Shown: positions 1-8,825 of the stretch, in pieces
Position numbering within the stretch: the stretch's first letter is position 1
Layout: each line of letters opens with the position of its first letter
From: Streptomyces sp. NBC_01381
Lineage (GTDB): Bacteria > Actinomycetota > Actinomycetes > Streptomycetales > Streptomycetaceae
Assembly (NCBI RefSeq): GCF_026340305.1
Contig: NZ_JAPEPI010000001.1
Coordinates: 3,596,001 to 3,660,000, forward strand
Direction of reading: 5' to 3'
DNA: 64,000 nucleotides
Notes under the pieces: model-generated
Seen by the model: the letters and a program-made list of their open reading frames with translations, nothing else
What the model was told of the DNA's origin: nothing
The model's database searches: none
Program-made: the position numbers and the translations under genes

Positions 1-336
1 AATCCCTATGGGCAGCAGCCTCCGTACGGGGGTGGCAATCCGTACGGGGGCGGGGCGCCCGGGGCTCCGGGCGGTCACGGTGGTCCCGGCGGGCCCGGTG
101 GCTTCGGAGGCGGCCCCGGATTCGAGCCGGTCCCGCCCCCGAAGCCGGGGAAGCGGGGCTTCTGGGCGGGGTGCGCGGTGGCCATCGGGCTCTGCTGCAC
201 CTGCAAGCTGTGCTGCGCGGACTCCTATGAGGGGCCGTGGTCCCGCAAGAAGCGGGAGGGCTGCTGCAACAACTGTGGTGACAGTGGGTGCTGCTCCTGC
301 TGCGAGTGCTGCTCTTGTTGTGACTGCGGGTTGTAA
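1..336 (+). CDS. C-terminal part of a Cys-rich protein (5' end outside the window)
   Basis: The reading frame is open from the first base and ends at TAA 334-336, leaving 111 residues. The first part is rich in Gly, Pro and Tyr (PPYGGGNPYGGG type), then comes a basic PKPGKRGFW stretch. The last 57 or so residues hold about 18 cysteines, mostly in CC, CxC and CCxCC groupings, and end in CDCGL. I do not recognise the family. The Cys clusters suggest metal binding, lipid modification or disulfide-rich packing, and the Gly/Pro/Tyr part looks like a flexible cytoplasmic leader. The true start is unknown. A terminator-like repeat follows at 373-411. Confidence 0.75.
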   Translation, partial: NPYGQQPPYGGGNPYGGGAPGAPGGHGGPGGPGGFGGGPGFEPVPPPKPGKRGFWAGCAVAIGLCCTCKLCCADSYEGPWSRKKREGCCNNCGDSGCCSCCECCSCCDCGL

Positions 337-372
337 GTACTCCGGGTGGCGCTGTTCGTCTGCGGGTTCGTT

Positions 373-411
373 GTGGCTGGGCGCGCAGTTCCCCGCGCCC
401 CTTCGGGGCGC
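373..411 (+). repeat. Dispersed intergenic repeat, family A, copy 1
   Basis: The conserved core is CGCGCAGTTCCCCGCGCCCC followed by a short loop and GGGGCGC. This gives a GCGCCCC/GGGGCGC hairpin. The same core recurs at 5347-5386, 12260-12299 and, inverted, 24074-24118. Here it lies between the convergent ends of the Cys-rich gene and the binding-protein gene, and touches the stop codon of the latter. A terminator role is inferred from position. Confidence 0.8.
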
Positions 412-1385
412 TAGTCCTTGATCTCCGGTGGGGAGATCTGGGACTTTTCGATCGCTGAGTCCTGTGTGTCCCACTTCTTCAGGATGCGGGCATACGTGCC
501 ATCGGCGATCAGCTGATTTACCGCCGCCCGGAACGCGGGCGCGAGCCTCGTGCCCTTCTTGAAGGCGAAGCCGACGTCGAGGCGGTGGTACTCGCCCAGG
601 AACTTCAGGCCCTCCTGGTGGGCGACCGCATAGCGCAGGCCGTTGATCGTGGACATCACCACATCGCTGCGGCCCTGCTGGAGCGAGCCCCAGATCGCGC
701 TCTGCTCGGCGTACGTCTTCACGCTGTACGGCTTCTTGCCGGCGTCGTCGCAGACGTGCTTGTTGTCCTCCAGGGTGACCTCGAACGTGGTGCCCGCGCC
801 GGTCGCCACGTTCAGGCCGCACAGCTGCTTGAAGTCGGTGACCTTCTTCAGCTTGCTGTCGTCACGGACGGCGAAGCCCTGGCCGTCATTGATGTACGTG
901 ACGAAGTCGATGGTCTTGCGCCGCTCCTCCGTCACGCCGAAGTTGCCGGTGCCCAGGTCGTACTTGCCGCTGTCCAGGGCGGGCAGGATCGCCTCGAAGC
1001 TCGCGGGCTCCCGCTTCAGCTTCAGGCCGAGTGTCCTGGCGACCGCCTCCGCGAAGTCGGCGTCCTGGCCGACGATCGTCTTGCCGTCCTCCAGGTAGGT
1101 GTTGCCCGGTGGGCTGCCGCCGACGGCGGTCGCGAGATTGAGGGTGCCCCGTTCGCGTACGTCCGAGGGGAGCAGCTCCGCCGCCGCCTCGTTCTTCTTG
1201 ACCGAGGAGACCACGTCCGTGGTGGGGATCTTGTCGCTGCTGCCCGCGGGTGCCGCGCCGCCCGTGGTGTCGGCGGAGCCGCCCGAACCGCAGGCGGTGA
1301 GCGTGAGCGTGGCGGCGGTGATCAGGGCGAAGGCCGCAGGGATGCGGCGGGAGTGCTGGATGCGCGGATGCGCGGACTTGCTCAT
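411..1385 (-). CDS. ABC transporter substrate-binding lipoprotein (family 3, amino-acid/cystine type)
   Basis: This 324-residue protein has an N-terminal signal with a lipobox ending LTAC (Cys32). A preceding SRR suggests possible Tat export. The rest is a bacterial extracellular solute-binding protein family 3 (SBP_bac_3). Typical segments are the DLGTGNFGVTEERRKTIDF stretch and the C-terminal ILKKWD signature. It should sit outside the membrane and deliver a polar amino acid to the importer encoded divergently at 1833-4323. That operon has its own binding protein at 4352, so the system has two. A leader peptide lies upstream at 1577-1660 on the same strand. The ligand is not fixed by sequence; cystine or an S-substituted cysteine is inferred from context. 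Confidence 0.88.
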   Translation of the reverse strand: MSKSAHPRIQHSRRIPAAFALITAATLTLTACGSGGSADTTGGAAPAGSSDKIPTTDVVSSVKKNEAAAELLPSDVRERGTLNLATAVGGSPPGNTYLEDGKTIVGQDADFAEAVARTLGLKLKREPASFEAILPALDSGKYDLGTGNFGVTEERRKTIDFVTYINDGQGFAVRDDSKLKKVTDFKQLCGLNVATGAGTTFEVTLEDNKHVCDDAGKKPYSVKTYAEQSAIWGSLQQGRSDVVMSTINGLRYAVAHQEGLKFLGEYHRLDVGFAFKKGTRLAPAFRAAVNQLIADGTYARILKKWDTQDSAIEKSQISPPEIKD

Positions 1386-1832
1386 GGCGTGACGGTCTCC
1401 ATCAGGCGGCAGGGCAGGGCGAAGCGGACGTGCGAGGGGAGGGGGTGCCGCTGCTCATGGCGGTGCAGCAGTGGCGTACGCGTGTGAAGGCGGGGTCAAC
1501 GGCGCGCGGGCGCACGGGAGATGCAAGGCGGGAGAGACCCGGGAACAGCGAAGGGCTCAGCGCGCAGGGGGTCGGCTCAGAGAGTCGTCGAACACGACGC
1601 GGACCACACTCGACCGAAGTCGATGTGGGAGCGCGTGACCAGCCACTGCTGCGAATGCATGGGGCAAGTGGAGCAGGCATCCGTTTCCGCGTCAACTGCC
1701 GTGAGACGTAACGCTCATATCCTGGACAGCCTTGACAGCGGGCCGAACGGTCCCCGTACTCTCAAGGCGGATCGTGCTGAGGGGCTCGGTCCGTGTGAAG
1801 GCATCACCTCCCGTATCCACGGAGCCTTCGCC
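1386..1832. promoter_or_regulatory. Divergent intergenic region between the two transport operons
   Basis: This is about 450 bases between the binding-protein gene (minus) and the permease gene (plus). It contains the leader-peptide gene at 1577-1660 on the minus strand. Both promoters must lie here, but I could not assign -10 or -35 boxes with confidence. The permease start at 1833 has a GGAG nine bases upstream. Confidence 0.5.
1577..1660 (-). CDS. Sulfur-type leader peptide, 27 aa
   Basis: ATG at 1658-1660 and TGA at 1577-1579 encode 27 residues. The core RSHIDFGRVWSASC closely matches the short actinobacterial leader peptides of the pattern RRHIDFGRVSSALC that precede sulfur-assimilation and cysteine-related operons. 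A Cys lies near the C-terminus, followed by STTL. In that class, translation through the Cys codon is thought to sense cysteine supply. It is transcribed toward the binding-protein gene ending at 411, whose start is about 190 bases downstream. No clear Shine-Dalgarno is visible. The family match is by pattern only. Confidence 0.75.
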   Translation of the reverse strand: MHSQQWLVTRSHIDFGRVWSASCSTTL

Positions 1833-2690
1833 ATGTCTTCCGACACGCTCGCCAAAGCCGCGACCGCCCCTCCGCAAGATCCCCCGCCCGATCTCCCGCG
1901 CATCGTGCCGCAGCGCCGAGCGGGGCAGTGGGTGGCAGCCGCCGTGGTCCTGGTGCTGCTCGGGCTCGCCGTCAACTCCGTCGTACGCAATGACGCGTTC
2001 CAGTGGGACGTGGTCGGCGACCACTTCACCTCCGCGTCCGTGCTGCGCGGCCTGTGGCTGACGCTCTGGCTGACCGCCGTCGTCATGGTGCTCGGCTTCG
2101 CGCTCGGCACACTGCTCGCGGCGGGGCGCCTGTCGGCCAACCCCGTGCTGCGGGGCGTCAGTTGGGGCTATGTCTGGCTCTTCAGGTCGATGCCGATCCT
2201 GGTGCAGCTGCTGTTCTGGTTCAACATCGGGGCGCTGTACCCGTACCTCTTCGGCGTGAAGACGGTGAACCTCCTCGGGCCGATCAGCATCGCCGTCATC
2301 GGGCTGACCCTGCACGAGGCCGCGTACGCCGCCGAGGTGGTGCGCGGCGGCATCCTCTCCGTCGACCGGGGGCAGATCGAGGCCGCGCAGGCGCTCGGGC
2401 TCGGCCGGTGGCGCAGATGGCGGCGGATCGTCCTGCCGCAGGCCATGCGCTCGATCGTGCCGCCGGCCGGGAACATGCTGATCGGCACGCTCAAGGGCAC
2501 CTCGATCGTCAGCGTGATCGCGGTACAGGACCTGCTGTACTCCGTGCAGCTGGTCTACCACCGCACCTACCAGGTGATCCCGCTGCTCCTGGTCGCCACC
2601 ATCTGGTACGTCGTGGTCACCTCGCTGCTGAGCGTCGGCCAGTACTACGTGGAGCGGCACTACGCGCGCGGTTCGGAGCGGACCCGATGA
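1833..2690 (+). CDS. Polar amino-acid ABC transporter permease (first of two)
   Basis: The start is ATG 1833 (MSSDTLAK) with GGAG at 1821-1824; reading further upstream gives unlikely sequence. The 285-residue protein has a Pro-rich cytoplasmic N-terminus, then about five transmembrane helices of the HisMQ type. The cytoplasmic EAA loop is present ([15 protein letters not shown] followed by [12 protein letters not shown]), which contacts the ATPase. The stop overlaps the next gene by ATGA. It should form the import channel with the paralogous permease at 2687 and the ATPase at 3562. The layout of two permeases, one ATPase and two binding proteins resembles the TcyJKLMN cystine importer of Bacillus. 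Confidence 0.88.
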   Translation: MSSDTLAKAATAPPQDPPPDLPRIVPQRRAGQWVAAAVVLVLLGLAVNSVVRNDAFQWDVVGDHFTSASVLRGLWLTLWLTAVVMVLGFALGTLLAAGRLSANPVLRGVSWGYVWLFRSMPILVQLLFWFNIGALYPYLFGVKTVNLLGPISIAVIGLTLHEAAYAAEVVRGGILSVDRGQIEAAQALGLGRWRRWRRIVLPQAMRSIVPPAGNMLIGTLKGTSIVSVIAVQDLLYSVQLVYHRTYQVIPLLLVATIWYVVVTSLLSVGQYYVERHYARGSERTR

Positions 2691-3565
2691 GCGTGACGGA
2701 GCGCCGTCCCACCGGCGACCTCGTGAAGGGCGACGACTACGGCGCGCTGAAAGTCGTTCCCGTGCGCCATCCCTGGCGTTGGGTGGCCGTCGCCGTGACG
2801 GCCGTCCTCGTGGCCCAGTTCGTGCACGGGCTCGCCACCAACTCCGGGTGGGAATGGGAGGTGTTCGCCGAGTTCTTCACCGCCGACGTGATCCTGGAGG
2901 CGGTCTGGGTCACCCTCCAGCTCACGTTCTACGGCACGGCGCTCGGCTTCGCGCTCGGCATTGTGATCGCCTTCATGCGGCTCTCCGCGAGCCCCTTCCT
3001 GAAGTCGGTGGCCTTCGCCTACATCTGGGCGTTCCGGTCGATCCCGCTCATCGTGCAGCTGCTCTTCTGGTTCAACCTGGCCTATCTCTACAAGGAGTTG
3101 CAGTTCGGCATCCCGTTCGGGCCCGGCTTCTTCTCCTTCGACACGATGGGGCTCGTCGGCGCGATGAGCGCGGCCGTCCTCGGGCTTGCACTGCACCAGG
3201 CCGCGTACGCCGCCGAGATCGTGCGGGCCGGCGTACTGGCCGTCGACAGCGGCCAGTTGGAGGCGGCGGCCGCGCTCGGCATCCCCAGGCTGCGGCAGAT
3301 CCGCCGCATCGTGCTCCCGCAGGCGATGCGCTCGATCCTGCCCAACGCCGCCAACGAGATCATCTCCCTCTTCAAGGGCACCTCGATCGTCTCCGTGATG
3401 GCGATCGGCGAGCTCTTCTACCAAGTGCAGGTCATCTACGGCCGCAACGGCCGCGTCGTGCCGCTCCTGATGGTCGCCACCGCCTGGTACGTGCTGCTCA
3501 CCACCGCCCTCTCCGTCCTCCAGCACTACGTCGAACGTCACTTCTCCAAGGGGGAATCGCGATGA
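2687..3565 (+). CDS. Polar amino-acid ABC transporter permease (second of two)
   Basis: ATG 2687 overlaps the previous stop (ATGA), giving 292 residues. It is paralogous to the upstream gene, with the same helix pattern and an EAA loop ([15 protein letters not shown], then [19 protein letters not shown]). The heterodimeric permease pair is typical of the His/Glu/Gln/cystine class of importers. Its stop again overlaps the ATPase start, so the three subunits are translationally coupled. Confidence 0.88.
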   Translation: MSVTERRPTGDLVKGDDYGALKVVPVRHPWRWVAVAVTAVLVAQFVHGLATNSGWEWEVFAEFFTADVILEAVWVTLQLTFYGTALGFALGIVIAFMRLSASPFLKSVAFAYIWAFRSIPLIVQLLFWFNLAYLYKELQFGIPFGPGFFSFDTMGLVGAMSAAVLGLALHQAAYAAEIVRAGVLAVDSGQLEAAAALGIPRLRQIRRIVLPQAMRSILPNAANEIISLFKGTSIVSVMAIGELFYQVQVIYGRNGRVVPLLMVATAWYVLLTTALSVLQHYVERHFSKGESR

Positions 3566-4323
3566 GCGCGATGGTCGAACTCCGGTCCGTGCACAAGTCC
3601 TTCGGATCGCTTGACGTGCTGCGAGGCATCGATCTGGAGGTGCGGGCCGGCGAGGTCACCGTCGTCCTCGGCCCCTCCGGATCCGGCAAGTCCACGCTCC
3701 TGCGCGCCATCAACCACCTGGAGAAGGTGGACAAGGGCTGGATCAGCGTCGACGGCGCGCTCGTCGGCTACCGGCGCTCCGGCGACAAGCTGTACGAGCT
3801 GCGCGAGCGCGAGGTGCTCAAGCAGCGGACCCAGATCGGCTTCGTCTTCCAGAACTTCAACCTCTTCCCGCATCTGACCGTCCTGGAGAACATCGTCGAG
3901 GCGCCGGTCTCGGCGCTGAAGCGGCCCCGCAAGGAGGCCGTCGCGGACGCCGAGGCGCTGCTCGCCCGGGTCGGGCTCGCCGACAAGGCGGACGCCTACC
4001 CCAAGCAGCTCTCCGGCGGACAGCAGCAGCGCGTCGCCATCGCCCGCGCGCTCGCCGTCGAGCCGAAACTGCTGCTGTTCGACGAGCCGACGTCCGCGCT
4101 CGACCCCGAGCTGGTGGGCGAAGTTCTCGACGTCATCAAGGACTTGGCGAGCCAGGGCACCACGATGATCGTCGTCACCCATGAGATCGGCTTCGCGCGC
4201 GAGGTCGCCGACACGGTCGTCTTCATGGACGACGGACTCATCGTCGAGCAGGGCGCCCCCGGTGACGTACTCGACCGGCCGCGGCATGAACGTACCCGCG
4301 CGTTTCTTTCCAAGGTTCTCTAG
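3562..4323 (+). CDS. Polar amino-acid ABC transporter ATPase
   Basis: ATG 3562 overlaps the permease stop. The protein has 253 residues, the usual length for GlnQ/HisP/TcyN-type ATPases. It has Walker [10 protein letters not shown] near residues 37-45, a Q-loop [11 protein letters not shown], the signature LSGGQQQR, Walker [13 protein letters not shown] and the H-switch VTHE. It powers import through the 1833/2687 permeases. The binding-protein gene follows after 28 bases. Confidence 0.93.
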   Translation: MSAMVELRSVHKSFGSLDVLRGIDLEVRAGEVTVVLGPSGSGKSTLLRAINHLEKVDKGWISVDGALVGYRRSGDKLYELREREVLKQRTQIGFVFQNFNLFPHLTVLENIVEAPVSALKRPRKEAVADAEALLARVGLADKADAYPKQLSGGQQQRVAIARALAVEPKLLLFDEPTSALDPELVGEVLDVIKDLASQGTTMIVVTHEIGFAREVADTVVFMDDGLIVEQGAPGDVLDRPRHERTRAFLSKVL

Positions 4324-4351
4324 CCCAGGTTCTTTCTCTAGGAGCTTCCGT

Positions 4352-5323
4352 ATGTTTTCCCGACGCACCCTCTCCGCCTCCGTCGCCGCACTGGCCATCG
4401 CGCCGCTGCTCGGCGCCTGCGGCGGGGACAGCGACGCCGCGACCGGCGGCGGCAAACCCGGCACCAAGAAGGTCGGCGACATCAACATCGGGCCCGACCA
4501 GAACCGCGTACGCGGCAAGAAGGTCGACGCGATCGCCGAGCTCGTACCCGAAGAGGTGCGCGGGCGCGGCACATTGCGGCTCGGCGGCGGCGCCGACTCG
4601 ACCGCACCGCTCGGGTTCTACGCCACCGACGACAAGACCCGCATCGGCTCCGAGGTCGACATCGCGATCCTGGTCGCCGACACGCTCGGACTGAAGCCGA
4701 AGTTCGAGCAGGTGTCCTGGGAGAACCTCTTCGTCGGCCTGGACAGCGGGAAGTTCGACGGGGTCTTCGGCAATGTCACGGTGACCGAGGAGCGCAAGCA
4801 GAAGTACGACTTCGCGACGTACCGCCTCGACAATATTGCCTTCGAGGCGCGTGAGGACGCCGACTGGACGGTGAAGAAGCCGGCGGACGTGGCGGGGAAG
4901 ACCATCGCCGTCTCTTCTGGCACCAACCAGGAGAAGATCCTTGTCGACTGGAGCAAGGAGAACGAGAAGGCCGGGCGTGAGCCGGTGGACATCAAGTACT
5001 TCCAGAAGGACTCCGACTATTACCTGGCCCTCCAGTCGGGGCGCATCGACGCGTATCTCGGGCCCAATCCTTCGGCTGCTTATCACGTGGCTTCTGCTGG
5101 TCAGACGAAGATCGTCGGCACGGTTTCTGGCGGGGGCGCCTTGGTTCAGGGGGAGATTGCCGCCACTACCAAGCGGGGGAGTGGGCTTGTTGATGCCTAT
5201 GCCGCGGCGCTCAATTACGTGATCAAGGACGGGAGTTATGGGGAGGTTTTGAAGCGGTGGGGGCTTTCGAGTGAGGCCGTGCGGAAGTCGCGGATCAATC
5301 CGCCGGGGTTGCCCAAGCCGTAG
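4352..5323 (+). CDS. ABC transporter substrate-binding lipoprotein, second of the system
   Basis: ATG 4352 has AGGAG at 4339-4343. The 323-residue protein begins MFSRRTLSAS (possible Tat motif) and has a lipobox LLGAC with Cys23. The body is solute-binding family 3, with DGVFGNVTVTEERKQKYDF and a C-terminal LKRWGLSSEAV. It is distinct from, but paralogous to, the protein at 411-1385. Two binding proteins probably widen or tune ligand range. It lies in the operon with the permeases and ATPase, ahead of the two flavin monooxygenases. Confidence 0.9.
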   Translation: MFSRRTLSASVAALAIAPLLGACGGDSDAATGGGKPGTKKVGDINIGPDQNRVRGKKVDAIAELVPEEVRGRGTLRLGGGADSTAPLGFYATDDKTRIGSEVDIAILVADTLGLKPKFEQVSWENLFVGLDSGKFDGVFGNVTVTEERKQKYDFATYRLDNIAFEAREDADWTVKKPADVAGKTIAVSSGTNQEKILVDWSKENEKAGREPVDIKYFQKDSDYYLALQSGRIDAYLGPNPSAAYHVASAGQTKIVGTVSGGGALVQGEIAATTKRGSGLVDAYAAALNYVIKDGSYGEVLKRWGLSSEAVRKSRINPPGLPKP

Positions 5324-5346
5324 CCGTTTTCGGCTGCGGGTGCGTC

Positions 5347-5386
5347 GTGGTTGCTCGCGCAGTTCCCCGCGCCCCTTTCAGGGGCG
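5347..5386 (+). repeat. Dispersed intergenic repeat, family A, copy 2
   Basis: It has the same CGCGCAGTTCCCCGCGCCCC core as 373-411, closed by CAGGGGCG. It sits between the transporter genes and the monooxygenases, 25 bases before ATG 5411. As a hairpin it could partly terminate or process the transcript and so separate expression of the two halves of the operon. Confidence 0.75.
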
Positions 5387-5410
5387 TCATCCCACCGGAA
5401 AGGTTTATCA

Positions 5411-6406
5411 ATGACCCTTCACCTCGCCGTCTCCATCGATCAACCGGGGGCCTACGAAGCCGCCCCCTATGCCGAGTCGGCTCTGCTCGCCGAGCGTGGG
5501 CTGCTCGACTTTGTGACGCTCGGGGACTCCTTCGGGCGGCCGGGGGCCGATGCGCTTGCCGTGCTTGCGCGGGTCGCGCCCGGCACCGCGCGGATCGGGC
5601 TCGTCCCCACGGTGACGACCACGCACACCGAGCCGTTCCATGTGCAGGCGGCCTTGGCGACCCTGGACTGGGTCAGCCACGGGCGGGCCGGCTGGGCGAT
5701 CGACGTGTCGGAGAGCGAGGCGGAGGCCCGGCTCTTCGGGCGGCGGCATGCCGCGCCGGCCGGCGAGCTGTGGCGGGAAGCCGGTGAAGTCGCCGATGTG
5801 GCCCGGCGGTTGTGGGACAGCTGGGAGGACGACGCCGAGATACGGGACGTGGCCACCGGCCGCTTCATCGACCGGGACAAGCTGCACTACGTCGACTTCG
5901 AGGGGAGCGCCTTCTCCGTCCGGGGTCCCTCCATCGTGCCCCGGCCGCCGCAGGGCCACCCGGTGACCGTCGTCGACGCCACCGCCCCGCACGCCCGCGA
6001 CACCGCGGCGCGGTACGCGGATGTCGCCCTTGTCCGTGTCGCCGGACTCCCCGGAGCGGAGGCCGCGCGTGCCGAACTGCGGGCGGCCGCCGCCGGGTTC
6101 GGACGCGACCCGGACGCGCTCAAGGTCCTCGCCGACCTCACCGTGGACCTCGGCGACGGCGAGGCCGTCGTCGACCTCGCCGAACTCATCGCCTCCTGGC
6201 ACGCGTCCGGCGCCGTCGACGGATTCCACCTGCGGCCCGCCGAGCCGCGCCGCGACCTGGAGCGGCTGGTCAACGGCACCGTGGCGCTGCTGCAGCACCG
6301 CGGGTTGTTCCGCACGTTCTATCCGGGCAGCACCCTCCGGGAACACCTGGACCTCGCCCGGCCCGCCAACCGTTACGCCGCGCTCGCGGGGGACCGTCAT
6401 GAGTGA
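5411..6406 (+). CDS. LLM-class flavin-dependent oxidoreductase (YtmO-like)
   Basis: ATG 5411 has a purine-rich GGAAAGG upstream; the product is 331 residues. It is a bacterial luciferase-like monooxygenase with a TIM-barrel fold. It opens MTLHLAVSIDQPGAY and has RIGLVPTVTTTHTEPFHVQAALATLDW, trimmed here to its family sense: the FMN-binding barrel strand followed by the LATLD segment. Such enzymes use reduced FMN and O2 to oxidise an organic substrate and need a separate flavin reductase. Position after a cystine-type importer and before an NtaA-family enzyme matches Bacillus ytmO/ytnJ, where the pair degrades S-modified cysteine. That role here is inferred. Confidence 0.82.
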   Translation: MTLHLAVSIDQPGAYEAAPYAESALLAERGLLDFVTLGDSFGRPGADALAVLARVAPGTARIGLVPTVTTTHTEPFHVQAALATLDWVSHGRAGWAIDVSESEAEARLFGRRHAAPAGELWREAGEVADVARRLWDSWEDDAEIRDVATGRFIDRDKLHYVDFEGSAFSVRGPSIVPRPPQGHPVTVVDATAPHARDTAARYADVALVRVAGLPGAEAARAELRAAAAGFGRDPDALKVLADLTVDLGDGEAVVDLAELIASWHASGAVDGFHLRPAEPRRDLERLVNGTVALLQHRGLFRTFYPGSTLREHLDLARPANRYAALAGDRHE

Positions 6407-7715
6407 ACGTACGCATGCGTCGAAGAAGCGGCGGTTGCACCTCGCCGCGCATTTCCCCGGCGTCAACAACACCACCGTCTGGGCCGATCCGCGGTCCCGC
6501 TCGCAGATCGACTTCGCGTCGTTCGAGCATCTGGCCCGCACCGCCGAGCGCGGTCTCTTCGACTTCTTCTTCCTCGCGGAAGGACTTCGGCTGCGCGAGC
6601 ACAAGGGGCGCATCCACGACCTGGACGTCGTCGGGCGGCCCGAGTCGCTCACCGTCCTGACCGCGCTCGCCGCCGTCACCGAACGCCTGGGCCTGGCCGG
6701 CACGGTCAACGCGACCTTCAACGAGCCCTACGAACTGGCCCGCAGGCTCAGCTCGTTGGACCACCTCAGCGCGGGCCGCGCCGCCTGGAACGTCGTCACC
6801 TCCTCCGATGCCTTCACCGGCGAGAACTTCCGGCGCGGCGGCTATCTCGACCGGGCGGACCGGTACACCCGCGCCGCCGAGTTCGTCAGGACCGCGCGCG
6901 AGCTGTGGGACTCCTGGACGCCGCAGGGCGAGCCGCGGCCCTTCGCGCACCAGGGGCAACACTTCGACATCGAAGGGGAGTTCACCCTGCCGCGCTCGCC
7001 GCAGGGGCATCCCGTCGTCATCCAGGCGGGGGACTCGCCCGAAGGGCGGGAGTTCGCCGCGTCCGCTGCCGACGTCGTCTTCACCCGGCACGGCACGCTG
7101 GAGGCGGGCCGTGACTTCTACGCCGATGTGAAGGGCCGTCTCGCCAAGTACGGCCGAGAGCCGGATGACCTGAAGATCATGCCCGGCGTCACCTTTGTCC
7201 TGGGCGACACCGCCGCCGACGCCCAGGAGCGGGCCGCCGAGATCCGCCGCCAGCAGGTCTCCCCGCAGAACGCGATTCTCGCCCTGGAGCAGGTCTGGGG
7301 CGTGGATCTCTCCTCGTACGATCCGGACGGGCCGTTGCCCGACATCGACCCGGACCCGGAATCGACGCTCGTCCAGGGCCGGGTGAAGATCACCAACGCC
7401 CTTGAGATCGCTGCGAAGTGGCGTGCGCTCTCCCGGGCCAAGGGGCTCTCCATCCGGCAGACCGTCATCGAGACGACGACCCGGCAGTCGTTCGTCGGCA
7501 CACCGGAGGCCGTCGCCGCCGAACTGGAGGAATTCGTGGCGACCGGCGCCGCCGACGGATTCATCCTCGTCCCGCACCTCACCCCCGGCGGGCTCGACGA
7601 CTTCGTCGACCGGGTGGTGCCGCTGCTCCAGGAGCGGGGCGTGTACCGCACGGAATACCGGGGCACGACGCTGCGCTCACACCTCGGGCTGCGCGAGCCC
7701 ATATGGAAGGGTTGA
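6399..7715 (+). CDS. NtaA/SnaA/DszA-family flavin monooxygenase (YtnJ-like)
   Basis: ATG 6399 overlaps the previous gene by 8 bases. The length of 438 residues is standard for the family. Recognisable parts are AAHFPGVNNTTVW near the start, GLFDFFFLAE, the WNVVTS segment and the terminal TTLRSHLGL. Relatives include nitrilotriacetate, dibenzothiophene-sulfone and pristinamycin monooxygenases, and YtnJ of the Bacillus cystine/2-succinocysteine operon. It should take FMNH2 from an external reductase. It is translationally coupled to the smaller LLM enzyme, so the two probably act on the same substrate or in sequence. Confidence 0.88.
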   Translation: MSERTHASKKRRLHLAAHFPGVNNTTVWADPRSRSQIDFASFEHLARTAERGLFDFFFLAEGLRLREHKGRIHDLDVVGRPESLTVLTALAAVTERLGLAGTVNATFNEPYELARRLSSLDHLSAGRAAWNVVTSSDAFTGENFRRGGYLDRADRYTRAAEFVRTARELWDSWTPQGEPRPFAHQGQHFDIEGEFTLPRSPQGHPVVIQAGDSPEGREFAASAADVVFTRHGTLEAGRDFYADVKGRLAKYGREPDDLKIMPGVTFVLGDTAADAQERAAEIRRQQVSPQNAILALEQVWGVDLSSYDPDGPLPDIDPDPESTLVQGRVKITNALEIAAKWRALSRAKGLSIRQTVIETTTRQSFVGTPEAVAAELEEFVATGAADGFILVPHLTPGGLDDFVDRVVPLLQERGVYRTEYRGTTLRSHLGLREPIWKG

Positions 7716-7720
7716 TCACC

Positions 7721-8566
7721 ATGAGCACCGAAACGAGCGCCGAGAACAACGACAGCGCCGAGGACAACGACGCTGTACAGGACTGGAAGCACTGGCACGA
7801 GCAGCGGACGGAAACCGTCTCCGCGCCCTACGGCCCGCTCTCCCTCACCGGCACACACTGGCTCGCGGACTATCCGGAGGGTCAACTTCCGGACATCCCC
7901 GGGCGCTGGACCGACGCGGGCGACGAGCTCGTCCTGACCGCGGGTCCCGGCGACGGCCTCACCCTCGACGGGCAGCCCTTCAGCGGCGAGGCCCGCCTTG
8001 CCGCCGACCCCGGCCCTGTCGGCGCGGCCCGTGTCGCGCACGGCGAGCGGCGCTTCGTCGTGCTCCGGCGCGAAGGGCTCTGGGCGGTCCGGGACTTCGA
8101 CCCGGAGTCCGCCACGCGCCGCGCCTTCCAGGGCATCGAGGCCACCGCGTACGACGAGCGCTGGGCGGTGCCGGGGCGCTTCACTCCGTACGACGCCGAA
8201 AGCACCGTCGACGGTGTACGCACCGTTCGCGTGGGCAACGCCGACGGGGTGGAGCGCGGGCTCGGTCTCGGCGGTGAGCTGGCCTTCAGCCTGGCCGGAA
8301 ACCGGCACACGCTCCAGGTGTCGGTGGAGGGCGACGGCTCGTTGTGGGCGGTGTTCGCGGACACGAGCAGCGGGGTCTCCAGCTACCGTTTCCGCTTCCT
8401 GCGGCCCGCCGCGCCGGACGCGGAAGGGCGCACGACGGTCGACTTCAACCGGGCGCTTCTGCCGCCCTGCGCCTTCGCCGACCACTTCATCTGCCCCTTC
8501 CCGCCGCCCGGCAACACCCTCGCCGCCGAGATCGCCGCCGGAGAACGGAACCTTCTCGACCGGTGA
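7721..8566 (+). CDS. DUF1684 family protein
   Basis: ATG 7721 lies five bases after the previous stop; 281 residues. The C-terminal motifs [11 protein letters not shown] and CPFPPPGN, followed by an AGE segment, are the DUF1684 hallmark. An earlier [11 protein letters not shown] segment also fits. There is no signal peptide or membrane helix, so it is cytoplasmic. Enzymatic function is unknown. The conserved Asn, Cys and acidic residues at the C-terminal motif could be catalytic. Being last in an importer and monooxygenase operon suggests a step in the same catabolic route. Confidence 0.85.
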   Translation: MSTETSAENNDSAEDNDAVQDWKHWHEQRTETVSAPYGPLSLTGTHWLADYPEGQLPDIPGRWTDAGDELVLTAGPGDGLTLDGQPFSGEARLAADPGPVGAARVAHGERRFVVLRREGLWAVRDFDPESATRRAFQGIEATAYDERWAVPGRFTPYDAESTVDGVRTVRVGNADGVERGLGLGGELAFSLAGNRHTLQVSVEGDGSLWAVFADTSSGVSSYRFRFLRPAAPDAEGRTTVDFNRALLPPCAFADHFICPFPPPGNTLAAEIAAGERNLLDR

Positions 8567-8595
8567 CACGTCTGACTGGGAGCCGATGACCCAGA

Positions 8596-8634
8596 GCCCC
8601 GGTGGCGTACGACAGGTACGACAGCCACCGGGGC
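8596..8634 (+). terminator. Inverted repeat after the DUF1684 gene
   Basis: Perfect 11-base arms GCCCCGGTGGC (8596-8606) and GCCACCGGGGC (8624-8634) enclose a 17-base loop that itself contains GTAC repeats. It lies 30 bases past the stop. No T-run follows, as is common in this genus. Confidence 0.65.
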
Positions 8635-8825
8635 CGGTCGACGTGTATCCGGCTGACGGCCGAAAGGCGCCCTTGTGCGGGCACGCCTCGGCCCGAATAC
8701 TCCCGAGCAGCGCTTGTCAGGGGCACGGCGTATCCGGAATCCGGTCCGCCCTTTGTTTCTTGGCTGCGCCTCACGGGCTCCCAACCCACGCGGGCCCACT
8801 GACTTCCCCTCGGGAGGAACAACAA

